Part shown: piece by piece, positions 1 to 7,888 of the stretch
Numbering within the stretch: position 1 is the stretch's first letter
Layout of the letters: every line of letters begins with the position of its first letter
Assembly: GCA_900757485.1 (NCBI GenBank)
Contig: CAAEOA010000085.1
Coordinates: 1-13,758 of the forward strand
DNA from: Oscillospiraceae bacterium
GTDB taxonomy: Bacteria > Bacillota > Clostridia > Oscillospirales > Ruminococcaceae
DNA length: 13,758 bases
Direction: 5' to 3'
Translations under genes and position numbers: made by a program
The notes under the pieces: model-generated
The model's input: the letters and a program-made list of their open reading frames with translations, nothing else
Databases searched by the model: none
What the model was told of the DNA's origin: nothing

Positions 1-1
1 A

Positions 2-72
2 TGAGGCATCGTCCTTTCAGTGTTGTGTTTTCTTTGCAGAAACATTATACCACTGTTTGGCTCGGTGCCTCA
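2..72 (+). other. Long imperfect stem-loop upstream of the surface-protein gene
   Basis: TGAGGCATCG at 2-11 pairs with CGGTGCCTCA at 63-72 through one G-U pair. Inside it, CAGTG at 18-22 pairs with CACTG at 51-55, and the helix continues with one mismatch to about 27/46. A TTTCT/AGAAA hairpin (29-33/38-42) forms the tip. The structure ends about 50 bases before the start codon at 122. It could be a structured leader RNA, the terminator of an upstream gene (only a weak AATTTT tail follows), or the end of a small repeat element. It matches no riboswitch class I recognise. Confidence 0.4.
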
Positions 73-121
73 ATTTTCATTTAACTTAACAATACGTAAA
101 ATGTCTGTGGGAGGATTGTTT

Positions 122-2680
122 ATGCGAAAAATTATATCAACTGTTATAGCTACTGTAATGTTAGTATCTTTATCGGCGGTATCTATTTTTTCTTCAGTTT
201 TCGCCGGAGTCGCCGAAGCTGGTTTTACACCTCTTTATAGTTTTACTTTAGCAGACACGGATTTAGGGTATGAATTAAGAGGCTTTACAGCATCTCAGGA
301 TGGAAAATACCTTTACGCCGGATTTTTACAAAATACAAGAAATGTGGAAAAGATCGATGCTTCAAACGGAAAATTTTTAGATACTTACACTCCAGTTATT
401 TCAGAAATTAATCTGGCTGAGGATCGTTATCCCAAAGGTTTGGCAACCGATGACAGGGGAAATCTGTTCGTAGGACTTACTCACGCTGAATCAGGAAATA
501 ATCATAAACTTACATTATCTGCTGTTCGTGAATCCGATATGGAAGAAATCAGCCATTTGACCGATATCGTTTCAGAAAGCGGAACCAACATAGGAGTTAA
601 CGGAATTACTGTGGTTAAACAAGGCGATAGATATTTATGCTATGTTGCTGTTTGTTATCATCATTTTTCTATTCGGTGCTATGATGTAACTGATCCTGCA
701 AATATTTCTCTATATGCCGGATTTGGACAGAATGGTGTCCTTGAGACGGAGTTTTCACCCTATTATCTTGCGGCTGATACCATGGGAAACATATATGCAA
801 CCGGTACGAAAGACGGCACCTATTCAGTGAATAAAATTGCCGCAAACGGTACTTTGCTCAAACAAATTTTACTGAACAAAGCTTATAGTATTGTTTTTCA
901 GGAGGGCCGTCTGTTAGTGGGAAGTTCCGCTAAAGACGGAAAAGTCACCTTGCTGGATACTAATCTTAGCAAATTAAAGGAATTTACTGTTAGCAATTTG
1001 TCCGGTAATTTGGTTCAGTCTGCTATCAGCGATGAATTTGTGTTCCTTTCCGACTGTGGAAACGGTGAAGAGGTGGGAGGAATAGTCGGCGCCGTTTACA
1101 AAGCACCTCTTTCTATTATGGAAGGAAGCAAAATAAATCTCGTAGCAAAAAAGGCAAATACTACTCCGAATATAGATGGAAATCTGGATGATTCTGTTTG
1201 GAAAAGCGGATTTACAACTTATACGGATGATTCAATCGGCAAACCGATGCAATTTAAATTTACTTGGGACAATAATAACTTATACTTGGCTGCGAAAATG
1301 ATTGATGACACTCCTTTCTGTAATACCGCTAAGGTGTTTAACGGAGAAGACGGCGCATCTGCCACAGCAGCGTATTCATTCCAATATGATTGTTTGGAAT
1401 TCTATTTTTCAGGTGCCAATACCATTGGTGATTATACCGGAGATGATGTACAGTTTATTTTTACTTATCAAACAGACGGAAGCCCGGCGTTGCGTGTCGG
1501 AGGCACCGGAAATCAGCCGGCTAATTATGCGAATGGAAAGTACAATTCTGTTGATACTGCTTGTTCTTCCACAAAATCCGGTTGGAATTTTGAATCGGCA
1601 ATCCCATGGACTGCATTAGGTGTTACCGATTTGAGCGGAGTTTTCGGAATCAGTGTTAAACAAAATGATGATTATCCGGAGGACAGCAACTTTGACCTGG
1701 GTAGTTACATTTCTTATGGAGATGCACAATGGAACGTGATGACCGGCACATATACGCTGACGTTATCCGGTGATTCCGCCCAGTCAGCGCAACCTTCTGT
1801 TCCCACCTCGTTATATGCTGTTAAAGCAAATACTGCGTTAAAAATTGACGGTACACTGGATGATGATGTATGGAACGACGGATTCTTAACTTATACGGAC
1901 GCTGCTACCGGAAAACCAATGCAGATTAAGTATGCGTGGGATAATGAAAACCTTTATTTTGCAGCTAAGCTGGTAGATACTACACCTTTCTTCAGCAGGG
2001 AGAAAACCTTTGCAGATGATGGAAAGGGCAGCATTTACACTTTCCAATATGATTGTCTGGAATTTTATTTTTCCGCATCTAATCGTAAGGGTGCTTACGG
2101 TGCAGGAGATGTACAAATGATTTTCACTTATCAGAATGACGGAAAGCCTGTTATGTCTGTAGGAGCCAGCGGCTCTCAGAGAGAAGATTTTGCGGCTGGA
2201 AAATTTGCGCAGGTGAAATCTGCTTGCAGTACCACAACGTTCGGCTGGAATTTAGAAGCGGCTATTCCATGGACTGCATTGAGTGTCACTGAACTTTCCG
2301 ATACCTTTGGAATAACGGTGAAGCAGAATGATGATTTTATCGCAGATACTGCGTTAGATCAAGGTATGTATATTTCATACGGAGACAGCACATGGGATAC
2401 CTTGACTGGAAATTATTCTTTAAAGGCAGTGGGAGCAAGCGGTAAACCCGAGGCTTTTTCTTCACAGGAAACCTCATCTGCAGAATCCAAGGATTCTGTT
2501 TCTTCTGAACAGCCCAGCAGCGTGACAAGCTCATCTTCACAAGAAACGATAACTACATCCACACCTGAAACTGATACAACACCGCAAACCGGCGGCGCAG
2601 TAGCTTTTCCTATTATTTTACTGTTAGTTATTAGTTTGGCAATAGCGTTTATTGTTCGTAAAAGGATAATTAAGAATTAA
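122..2680 (+). CDS. Exported surface protein: beta-propeller-like region, two CBM9/DOMON-like modules, C-terminal anchor
   Basis: The protein has 852 residues from the ATG at 122, chosen because GGGAGG lies 7 to 13 bases before it and a signal peptide follows at once; an upstream in-frame ATG at 20 lacks both. Residues 1-33 are a signal peptide (basic MRK, hydrophobic core, likely cleavage after AEA). Residues 35-330 carry propeller/NHL-like strands such as KGLATDDRGNLFVG. Two homologous modules follow at about 337-560 and 565-775, each opening with IDGxLDDxVW and containing KPMQxK, WDNxNLYxAAK and YDCLEFYFS, as in CBM9/DOMON sugar-binding domains. A Ser/Thr-rich linker leads to TPQTGG (about 820), one membrane helix and RKRIIKN. 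This is the layout of an LPXTG-type sortase substrate, although Thr replaces the first Leu, so simple membrane anchoring is also possible. I infer surface glycan binding; no catalytic motif is visible. Confidence 0.85.
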   Translation: MRKIISTVIATVMLVSLSAVSIFSSVFAGVAEAGFTPLYSFTLADTDLGYELRGFTASQDGKYLYAGFLQNTRNVEKIDASNGKFLDTYTPVISEINLAEDRYPKGLATDDRGNLFVGLTHAESGNNHKLTLSAVRESDMEEISHLTDIVSESGTNIGVNGITVVKQGDRYLCYVAVCYHHFSIRCYDVTDPANISLYAGFGQNGVLETEFSPYYLAADTMGNIYATGTKDGTYSVNKIAANGTLLKQILLNKAYSIVFQEGRLLVGSSAKDGKVTLLDTNLSKLKEFTVSNLSGNLVQSAISDEFVFLSDCGNGEEVGGIVGAVYKAPLSIMEGSKINLVAKKANTTPNIDGNLDDSVWKSGFTTYTDDSIGKPMQFKFTWDNNNLYLAAKMIDDTPFCNTAKVFNGEDGASATAAYSFQYDCLEFYFSGANTIGDYTGDDVQFIFTYQTDGSPALRVGGTGNQPANYANGKYNSVDTACSSTKSGWNFESAIPWTALGVTDLSGVFGISVKQNDDYPEDSNFDLGSYISYGDAQWNVMTGTYTLTLSGDSAQSAQPSVPTSLYAVKANTALKIDGTLDDDVWNDGFLTYTDAATGKPMQIKYAWDNENLYFAAKLVDTTPFFSREKTFADDGKGSIYTFQYDCLEFYFSASNRKGAYGAGDVQMIFTYQNDGKPVMSVGASGSQREDFAAGKFAQVKSACSTTTFGWNLEAAIPWTALSVTELSDTFGITVKQNDDFIADTALDQGMYISYGDSTWDTLTGNYSLKAVGASGKPEAFSSQETSSAESKDSVSSEQPSSVTSSSSQETITTSTPETDTTPQTGGAVAFPIILLLVISLAIAFIVRKRIIKN
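1127..2434 (+). repeat. Tandem duplication of an approximately 220-residue CBM9-like module
   Basis: The two modules in the surface protein align over their whole length. Examples are IDGNLDDSVW with IDGTLDDDVW, and FQYDCLEFYFS, AIPWTALxVT and VKQNDD in both copies. The repeat period is about 224 codons (about 673 bases). The DNA copies have diverged, while the aromatic and acidic positions are kept, so the duplication is old and still under selection (inference). Confidence 0.75.
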
Positions 2681-2711
2681 TTTACGGATAAAGTTAAAAC
2701 CGGCAGAATCA

Positions 2712-2743
2712 AAAAAGAGTCCGGCATTTACCGGACTCTTTTT
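2712..2743 (+). terminator. Rho-independent terminator after the surface-protein gene
   Basis: A 13-bp perfect stem (AAAAAGAGTCCGG at 2712-2724 with CCGGACTCTTTTT at 2731-2743) encloses a 6-base loop and ends in a T-run. It starts 31 bases after the stop codon, so the first gene is probably transcribed separately from the next two. Confidence 0.92.
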
Positions 2744-2879
2744 AATCAATCTGTATTTACATCAGAAAACACCTTACATTACTTTATAAATTTTATTTTT
2801 CAGTAACGGGAATGTTGGAAATTCGATCAGCGAACTGTTCTGAAAATTGTATAATCGTTTAGAAAGGTTTGGTCATAAA

Positions 2880-4526
2880 ATGAAAAGTATATCCCTAAAG
2901 GATGTGACCGTTTTAGGAAATTTGTCTCACCGATTATTGCTTAACTGCATGCGGTTGGAATCAGATATATATTTGCCGGAAGCGGTATGCCGGCTTGACG
3001 GAGGAGGTTGGCCGGCTGATGCGGAGGGGCGTACTTTGTTGGCCCAGATACGACAAATGGAATCAACCGGCAGGGAGCCTTCCTACTTAAGGCAAATTCT
3101 CAGAAAAGTATATGGGAATTTTAATACTAAGGGATATCTTGGAAGAATATTGCCTCCAGGTCAATTTGATGAGCAACAGCTATCCGGTCACAATTGGCTT
3201 CTTCGTGCTTTGTTGGAGTATTATCGGATAACCGGATCTCAAGAGGCCGCTGCTGCTGCGGAAAAGATGGTGCGCTCTTTATATCTTCCGCTGAGCGGTG
3301 CATATAAACGCTATCCTTTAAAACCGGAAGAAAGAGTATTTGAAGGAAGACCGGACGGAGAATTGACCGGTGACTGTATTAACGGTTGGTACTTGTCTAC
3401 CGATATCGGATGCGCCTATATGTGTTTGGACGGATTAAGCAGAGCGTACCGTATTTTGCATATTTCGGAGTTAAAAGGGTTGCTGGAAGAAATGATTCAG
3501 GAATTTTCTAATATTGATTTTGTAGGGATTTCCATGCAGACTCATGCAACCCTATCGGCAGTACGGGGGATACTGTGCTTTTATGAAACAGAAAGAAATT
3601 CGGAAACATTGGAAGTGGCAAAGCGGATATTCTCGTTGTATCAAAATCAAGGTATGACGCAAAATTATGCCAATTACAATTGGTTTGGAAGACCATTTTG
3701 GACAGAGCCCTGTGCAATTGTGGATTCTTTTATGGCAGCAATGGACTTGTATCGATTTACCGAAGATATCAAATATTTTGAAACTGCCCAGAAAATTTAT
3801 TTGAATGCTTTATCACATGGACAGCGCAGTAATGGCGGATTTGGTTTGGATAACTGTACTGGCGGGGAACAGCTGTTTTTAACGGCTGCCGGTGACGGCG
3901 GAGATGCTTACTGGTGCTGTTCCATGCGCGGTGGGGAAGGACTCGCTGAGGTGGCGAGAAGTATCGGTATGGAAAAAGACGGCATATTGCATATTGGATT
4001 TTATAATCCCGCGGAGTTAAAGCTTCCGGATGGTACACTCGAGATTTGTACGGATTACCCACTGGAAGGTCGCGTGTTTTTGCGGCTTAACGGTTGTTTA
4101 CCAAGTAATCAACTTGCCTTATTTATTCCCGAGTATGCAGAGTGTTTTCAGATTAAAGTAAATGACTGTGAGGTAAGCAGTGTAAAAGAAAATGGATTTG
4201 CCAAAATTACGGTGCCGTCAAACGCAGTGATTGAACTTGTTTTTGATATTCCATTGCTTGTGGAACAGGCAGACAAGCCGTTTCGTCAAGGATATTTCAC
4301 TTTAAGCCATGGGCTTCAGATGTTGGGCGTTTCATCATCGAAAGTGCATGAGGTAAATCCGTCAGCACTTCATATGGTCAAACCGGGGATATATGAGGGG
4401 AGTGGCGTCACGCTACGTCCAATTACCGACAGCTATAAACTAAATCAGGAAAGTATGTTGGCAGAAAGACTGCAAATTTTATTTCAAAAACCATTTAACG
4501 CAGAAAAAGATGTGGTTAACAGATGA
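2880..4526 (+). CDS. GH127/DUF1680-family glycoside hydrolase (beta-L-arabinofuranosidase-like)
   Basis: The protein has 548 residues from the ATG at 2880, with AGAAAGG upstream; an in-frame TTG at 2847 would add 11 residues but lacks a better ribosome site. The start SLKDVTVL matches the usual N-terminus of DUF1680 proteins, and no signal peptide is present, so it should be cytosolic. The sequence resembles an alpha-helical (alpha/alpha)6 barrel followed by beta-rich domains. In GH127 a Glu and three Cys bind zinc and one Cys is the nucleophile. Here TEPCAIVD supplies Glu276 and Cys278, and YWCCSM supplies Cys346 and Cys347, so the site looks intact. It is shorter than many GH127 enzymes (about 600-650 residues). 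The gene overlaps the next by ATGA, implying translational coupling. Substrate is uncertain: beta-L-arabinofuranosides are the family precedent, but related families cleave other sugars. A TATAAT at 2850-2855 has no good -35. Confidence 0.82.
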   Translation: MKSISLKDVTVLGNLSHRLLLNCMRLESDIYLPEAVCRLDGGGWPADAEGRTLLAQIRQMESTGREPSYLRQILRKVYGNFNTKGYLGRILPPGQFDEQQLSGHNWLLRALLEYYRITGSQEAAAAAEKMVRSLYLPLSGAYKRYPLKPEERVFEGRPDGELTGDCINGWYLSTDIGCAYMCLDGLSRAYRILHISELKGLLEEMIQEFSNIDFVGISMQTHATLSAVRGILCFYETERNSETLEVAKRIFSLYQNQGMTQNYANYNWFGRPFWTEPCAIVDSFMAAMDLYRFTEDIKYFETAQKIYLNALSHGQRSNGGFGLDNCTGGEQLFLTAAGDGGDAYWCCSMRGGEGLAEVARSIGMEKDGILHIGFYNPAELKLPDGTLEICTDYPLEGRVFLRLNGCLPSNQLALFIPEYAECFQIKVNDCEVSSVKENGFAKITVPSNAVIELVFDIPLLVEQADKPFRQGYFTLSHGLQMLGVSSSKVHEVNPSALHMVKPGIYEGSGVTLRPITDSYKLNQESMLAERLQILFQKPFNAEKDVVNR

Positions 4527-6139
4527 AAAAAATAACCACAGTAATCTTGATTGTATTGTTATTTCCCACTATGATCTCTGACGCGGCAATATTGCAAAAT
4601 GCGACGCCGACACAGAAAGAATATTTAAAAAGCGACGTGCAGTATGAGTATTGGGATACTGTTACAGATGCCGGATTGTTAAAAATGCACACGGTTTCCT
4701 TTCAGCCATCTCAGAAAAAAGCAGAGCTGAAACTAGGCTTATCTCATCAAGCGGTTACCGGTATCCAGCAACTGTTAGATATGGCAGAGGATGGAAACAC
4801 TCGATATAATGGAAATGTGATTGCAGGAATTAACGGCGGATTTTTTTCAATGGATACTTCAGTAGGATTTGGTATTCCTTTTGATTTTATGGTGCAGGAC
4901 GGCGAGTTGTATACGAGTCCCCCGGTAACATATCAGGGCGAGCCATATCCGCCTAATGGATGTGATCCTTACTGTATTGCAATGTATAATGATAATACTG
5001 CTTTTGTGGATTCGGCTCCTTGGATGGATATTACCTTTCATACCGGAGAAGACACATATAAAGTAAATCATGTAAATCGCATGAGAATGACAGGTTCTTA
5101 TCAAAAAGAATGTCCAGATGCAATGGTGCTGTATACCGATAAATTCGGTGATTCTACATTGACGGACAGCACAGGCGGTCAGGAGGTCGTTATAAAAATT
5201 CAGAAAGGCAGAGTAAGAGGAGGCGATGTACTGGAGGGAACCGTTGAAAGTCTATCTCCGGCGGGTAAGGGAAATACTGCTATACCAAAGGGACATGTGG
5301 TACTGTCCGGATGTAATTTGTACAAAGATATGTTATGCAATTTAAAACGAGGGCAGACAGTGTATTTTAGCTTTCAATACGAGCAGGAACGATGGAATCG
5401 AGTGAAATTCGCTATGGGCGGAGTTCAAATGCTGATTAGTGATGGATGGATTAATTCTAGATTGAGCGGTTCCGCAGAGAATGGCGGGGATACGTCACCA
5501 TCCCCCATGACAGCTATCGGAGTCAAAAAAGACGGAACGGTAATACTGCTGGCAGTGGATGGACGGCAGCCGGGATACAGTAATGGCTTATCGGTAAAGC
5601 AGCTGGCACAGTTGATGTTGGAACACGGATGCTATAATGCAATACATCTGGATGGCGGCGGATCTACTACTATGGTTGTCAATCGGCAAGAAAAGCTGCA
5701 GGTAGTGAATCGCCCCAGCGGCGGCTCACAGAGGAAAATTGCAAACGGCGTGCTGGTAGTAGCGTATGACAGTGCACAAAGCGGTATCAATACTCCTTTC
5801 CATGCCATTCCAACCTTTTCTCAGCCTTCCATCGTTTCTTCCGGAGTAATAAGTAACAGCCGTTTTATTTCTTCCATCTTAAACGGAACGAATACTAATA
5901 CTTCTTTACAATCCAATCAGGATAATCAACAAGATATCCTGACAAATAGCGTGTCGGCAGCATCGTATAATGGAAAGGAAGAGATAACTTTATCTGGTTC
6001 AGAATCCATGGGTTCACAGATAACTGAATTTAAGTCGACTGAAAAATCTATATGGATTATTGCTTTTTCAGTCGGACTTGAAGTTGTAGTTGCCGGACTC
6101 ATATTGGGCCTATTTATCTTCCAAAAGCATAGAACCTAA
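4523..6139 (+). CDS. Membrane-anchored phosphodiester glycosidase (NAGPA-domain protein)
   Basis: The protein has 538 residues, and its ATG overlaps the stop of the glycosidase gene. Residues 1-22 are a signal peptide. The core (about 50-415) carries the family signatures GINGGFF (102-108), TAIGV (330-334) and HLDGGGSTTM (375-384). This family, named for the enzyme that removes GlcNAc from GlcNAc-1-phospho-mannose, cleaves sugar-1-phosphodiesters. The residue before TAIGV is often Arg in relatives but is Met here. A Ser/Asn-rich linker (about 420-505) leads to a C-terminal membrane helix (509-533) ending in FQKHRT, so the catalytic domain should face outside. With the intracellular GH127 enzyme and the sugar-binding surface protein, this suggests processing of a phosphodiester-linked glycan or wall polymer; the true substrate is unknown. 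Confidence 0.85.
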   Translation: MKKITTVILIVLLFPTMISDAAILQNATPTQKEYLKSDVQYEYWDTVTDAGLLKMHTVSFQPSQKKAELKLGLSHQAVTGIQQLLDMAEDGNTRYNGNVIAGINGGFFSMDTSVGFGIPFDFMVQDGELYTSPPVTYQGEPYPPNGCDPYCIAMYNDNTAFVDSAPWMDITFHTGEDTYKVNHVNRMRMTGSYQKECPDAMVLYTDKFGDSTLTDSTGGQEVVIKIQKGRVRGGDVLEGTVESLSPAGKGNTAIPKGHVVLSGCNLYKDMLCNLKRGQTVYFSFQYEQERWNRVKFAMGGVQMLISDGWINSRLSGSAENGGDTSPSPMTAIGVKKDGTVILLAVDGRQPGYSNGLSVKQLAQLMLEHGCYNAIHLDGGGSTTMVVNRQEKLQVVNRPSGGSQRKIANGVLVVAYDSAQSGINTPFHAIPTFSQPSIVSSGVISNSRFISSILNGTNTNTSLQSNQDNQQDILTNSVSAASYNGKEEITLSGSESMGSQITEFKSTEKSIWIIAFSVGLEVVVAGLILGLFIFQKHRT

Positions 6140-6297
6140 ATGAGTAGGCTGAATTTGAATAGAATAAATATTACTTGAGGAAAAAATTGAATCCATATTT
6201 TAATAAGCAGGGCTTCGTCCTTCGCCATTTCATGTACGGTGTCGTTTGGGTGATTGCTTAAAACATAGGTCTTATACGGGCTTACGGCAGTTCTGAA

Positions 6298-6359
6298 TAT
6301 CCACTTTTCAGAAAAATATGATTTTGGAATAGCCAAAGTATCCACTTTTTTATCCACTT
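6298..6359 (+). repeat. Three TATCCACTT direct repeats before the integrase fragment
   Basis: TATCCACTT occurs at 6298-6306, 6339-6347 and 6351-6359, just upstream of the integrase N-terminal remnant, with steps of 41 and 12 bases. Short direct repeats next to a Tn916-type integrase gene are where arm-type integrase binding sites are expected, so these are candidates (inference). The rest of 6140-6377 holds no gene I can support. Confidence 0.5.
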
Positions 6360-6377
6360 GAAAGGGGTACTAAGACT

Positions 6378-6810
6378 ATGGGAAAGCAGAATGGCACTGG
6401 CATATATCAACTTACAAACGGGATTGGTCTTACCGTTATACGATAACACACAACGGAAAAAGGAAAGAAGTCCGAAAAGCAAAAGACGAATTCGGCAATC
6501 TTCTGAAAACAAGAATGCAAGCTATCACTGCAAGAAAAATGGCATTAGAAAAGGAACACGTGCCGTATACAACTATATCTATGGAAAGAAAGACGGTAGA
6601 AGAACTTTTCACAGGATACTGCAAATATGGCAGGTGCGGAAAGGCCTATACCACCATAAAGAAGCAAGACAGCCTTTGGAAGAATCACTTAAAAGCACGC
6701 TTCGGCTCCCGCTTCCTCAATGAAATCAGCGTTGCAGAAATGAAAGATTATCTTTCTTTCCCCTGCTATACTGAGAATCGGACTTATAAATATGTGGAAT
6801 CCTTCCTTAT
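6378..6810 (+). pseudogene. Tn916-type tyrosine integrase, N-terminal fragment, frameshifted
   Basis: From base 6380 one frame reads WHWHISTYKRDWSYRYT, an arm-binding-domain pattern, and runs on without a stop through VRKAKDEFGNLL and MALEKEH. It then enters a core-binding domain (TVEELFTGYCKYGR, AYTTIKKQDSLWKNHL, ISVAEMKDYL) and ends at KYVESFL. The ATG at 6378 is out of frame with it by one base; one extra G after ATG would restore a start. Everything after YVESFL, including the whole catalytic domain with its Arg-His-Arg-His-Tyr residues, is missing and replaced by IS sequence at about 6811. The fragment was probably the first gene of an integrative element entering from the left. It cannot encode an active recombinase. 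Confidence 0.75.
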
Positions 6811-6813
6811 GCT

Positions 6814-7480
6814 GTCAACAAGAAGAAAGTCCAGAGAATCATGCAGAAGTACAGACTCCAGGTCACATCATTCACACGTAAAAGCCGTAAATACAACTCC
6901 TATAAAGGGGAAGTAGGACGGATTGCACCCAATCGGATTCACAGACGTTTTCATACCTCGATTCCGCATCAGAAGATAACGACCGATACCACTGAATTTC
7001 AAGTATTATGAGATTGACGCAAAGGGACATATGGTTATAAAGAAACTGCATTTAGATCCATTCCTGGATATGTTCAACGGAGAAGTATTGAGCTATAGCA
7101 TAAGCCAGACACCCTCTGCTGGAAGTATTCTATCAGCACAGAAACAAGCCATTGCAATAACTGCTGATTGCCCGTACAGAAGAACTTTTCATTCAGACCG
7201 TGGTTGGGCATATCAGATGTCAGCATACGCGCATGTATTGAGAGATAATAAAATCTTCCAGAGCATGTCTCATAAAGGAAACTGCTACGATAATTCCATT
7301 ATGGAAAACTTCTTCGGGATTTTAAAACAAGAGATGTATTATGGAATCTCTTACTTCAGCTTTGATGAACTGAAACATGCTATCGAGCAATACATACGGT
7401 ATTATAACGAGAAGAGAATCAAAGAGAAACTGGGATGGATGAGTCCTGTGGAGTACAGGATCAGCCTCTTGGCTGCATAA
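6814..7480 (+). pseudogene. IS3-family transposase orfB, 5'-truncated and frameshifted
   Basis: The fragment opens at VNKKKVQRIMQKYRL, a motif well inside IS3-family OrfB proteins, so the N-terminal helix-turn-helix part is lost. It continues through RRFHTSIPHQKITTDTTEF, which holds the first catalytic Asp. An extra base near 7000 shifts the frame. In the new frame it reads on from KYYEIDAKGHMVIKK through HSDRGWAYQ (second Asp) and NSIMENFFGILKQE (catalytic Glu) to the normal C-terminus SPVEYRISLLAA. All three DDE residues survive on the DNA, but across a frameshift. An ATG at 7031 could start a 149-residue partial protein lacking the first Asp. The strong match is to the IS150/IS3 group; the element is inactive unless helped in trans. 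Confidence 0.85.
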
Positions 7481-7484
7481 AAAA

Positions 7485-7514
7485 TGCGTAACAGATTTAT
7501 ACATCTGTTACGCA
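7485..7514. other. Hairpin between the transposase stop codon and the IS right end
   Basis: TGCGTAACAGAT (7485-7496) pairs over 12 bp with ATCTGTTACGCA (7503-7514) around a 6-base loop. Read on the - strand, the stem is followed by a T-run, so it could terminate transcription entering the IS from the right, a common self-protection of insertion sequences (inference). Confidence 0.6.
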
Positions 7515-7520
7515 ATAAAA

Positions 7521-7544
7521 GTCTAACTTTTGAGGGCCACATCA
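7521..7544 (+). repeat. Right terminal inverted repeat of the IS3-family element
   Basis: Read inward from 7544 on the - strand, the sequence starts TGATGTGG and continues CCCTCAAAAGTTAGAC. The AAAAGTTAGAC ending is characteristic of IS3-family ends. No matching left repeat is visible in the window. Confidence 0.75.
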
Positions 7545-7612
7545 TTGCACCCTTTTGAAAATATTCTTCTTGTTGTCATCTTCGCAAAGTTTTTTCTTCG
7601 GCGTTGTTTATT

Positions 7613-7630
7613 ACATAATGCGGATTATGT
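7613..7630. other. 18-bp palindrome, candidate relic attachment core
   Basis: ACATAAT-GCGG-ATTATGT has perfect 7-bp arms around a 4-base centre. It lies 27 bases past the stop codon of the - strand integrase remnant, where a tyrosine-integrase element normally ends. Core sites of these enzymes are short inverted repeats around a central crossover region, so this is a plausible attL/attR relic. No second copy is present in the window. Confidence 0.35.
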
Positions 7631-7656
7631 TGTTGCCGCAGTTTGGGTGATTTTTT

Positions 7657-7860
7657 TCATATAACCCACCGCATATTTTCCATTCGTCTGCGGTGTTCAT
7701 CACCGGTAGTGATAATATAAATTCTTGTGGTATCGATACTGCTGTGACCTGAAATGTCTGCAAGCTTTGCAATGTCCTTTTCAATGCTGTAAAAGGTGCG
7801 GGCGAACAGGTGCGAAGATTGTGCGGAAATACTTTGTTTGGGTTCACATTCATACAAGTT
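7657..7860 (-). pseudogene. Tyrosine integrase, C-terminal catalytic fragment, frameshifted
   Basis: On the - strand one frame reads NPNKVFPHNLR and a second continues with LFARTFYSIEKDIAKLADISGH and TTRIYIITTGDEHRR, ending at MRWVI. Together they are the HxLR and GHxxxxTTxxY motifs of a XerC/D-type catalytic domain. Losing one C in what would be CTTCGCCACCTG explains the shift between the two frames. The N-terminal two thirds, including the first catalytic Arg, are gone, and sequence left of the motif becomes unrecognisable at about 7860. The strand is opposite to the other integrase fragment, so they are remnants of two different genes or of an inverted one. An open frame of 66 residues remains, but it cannot be functional. 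Confidence 0.78.
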
Positions 7861-7888
7861 GAATGTGCCGATTTTAGATTTAAAAATT

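Larger units (their letters stand above)
6811..7544 (+). mobile_element. IS3-family insertion sequence, left end deleted
   Basis: The remnant runs from the integrase/IS junction to the right terminal repeat. The left inverted repeat, orfA and the 5' part of orfB are absent from the window. The abrupt change from integrase to transposase coding at about 6811 indicates a deletion or an illegitimate join rather than simple insertion, since a simple insertion would have left the IS left end here. Confidence 0.75.

Noticed and set aside
2850..2855. TATAAT just before the GH127 gene as a promoter.
   Set aside because: No -35 at a usable distance and the start point would fall on the ribosome site; TTGGAA at 2815 is 29 bases away. 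Left as a weak possibility only.
6136..6357. A 73-codon - strand frame in the gap after the phosphodiester glycosidase.
   Set aside because: It has no ribosome site or recognisable motif, and its start lies in the TATCCACTT repeats; probably chance.
6298..6359. The TATCCACTT repeats as a small CRISPR array.
   Set aside because: Repeats of 9 bases with steps of 41 and 12 bases do not fit CRISPR repeat or spacer sizes, and no cas gene is present.
7485..7514. The hairpin after the transposase as a riboswitch or regulatory RNA.
   Set aside because: It sits between the transposase stop and the terminal repeat and has a T-run on the - strand, so it is better explained as part of the IS.
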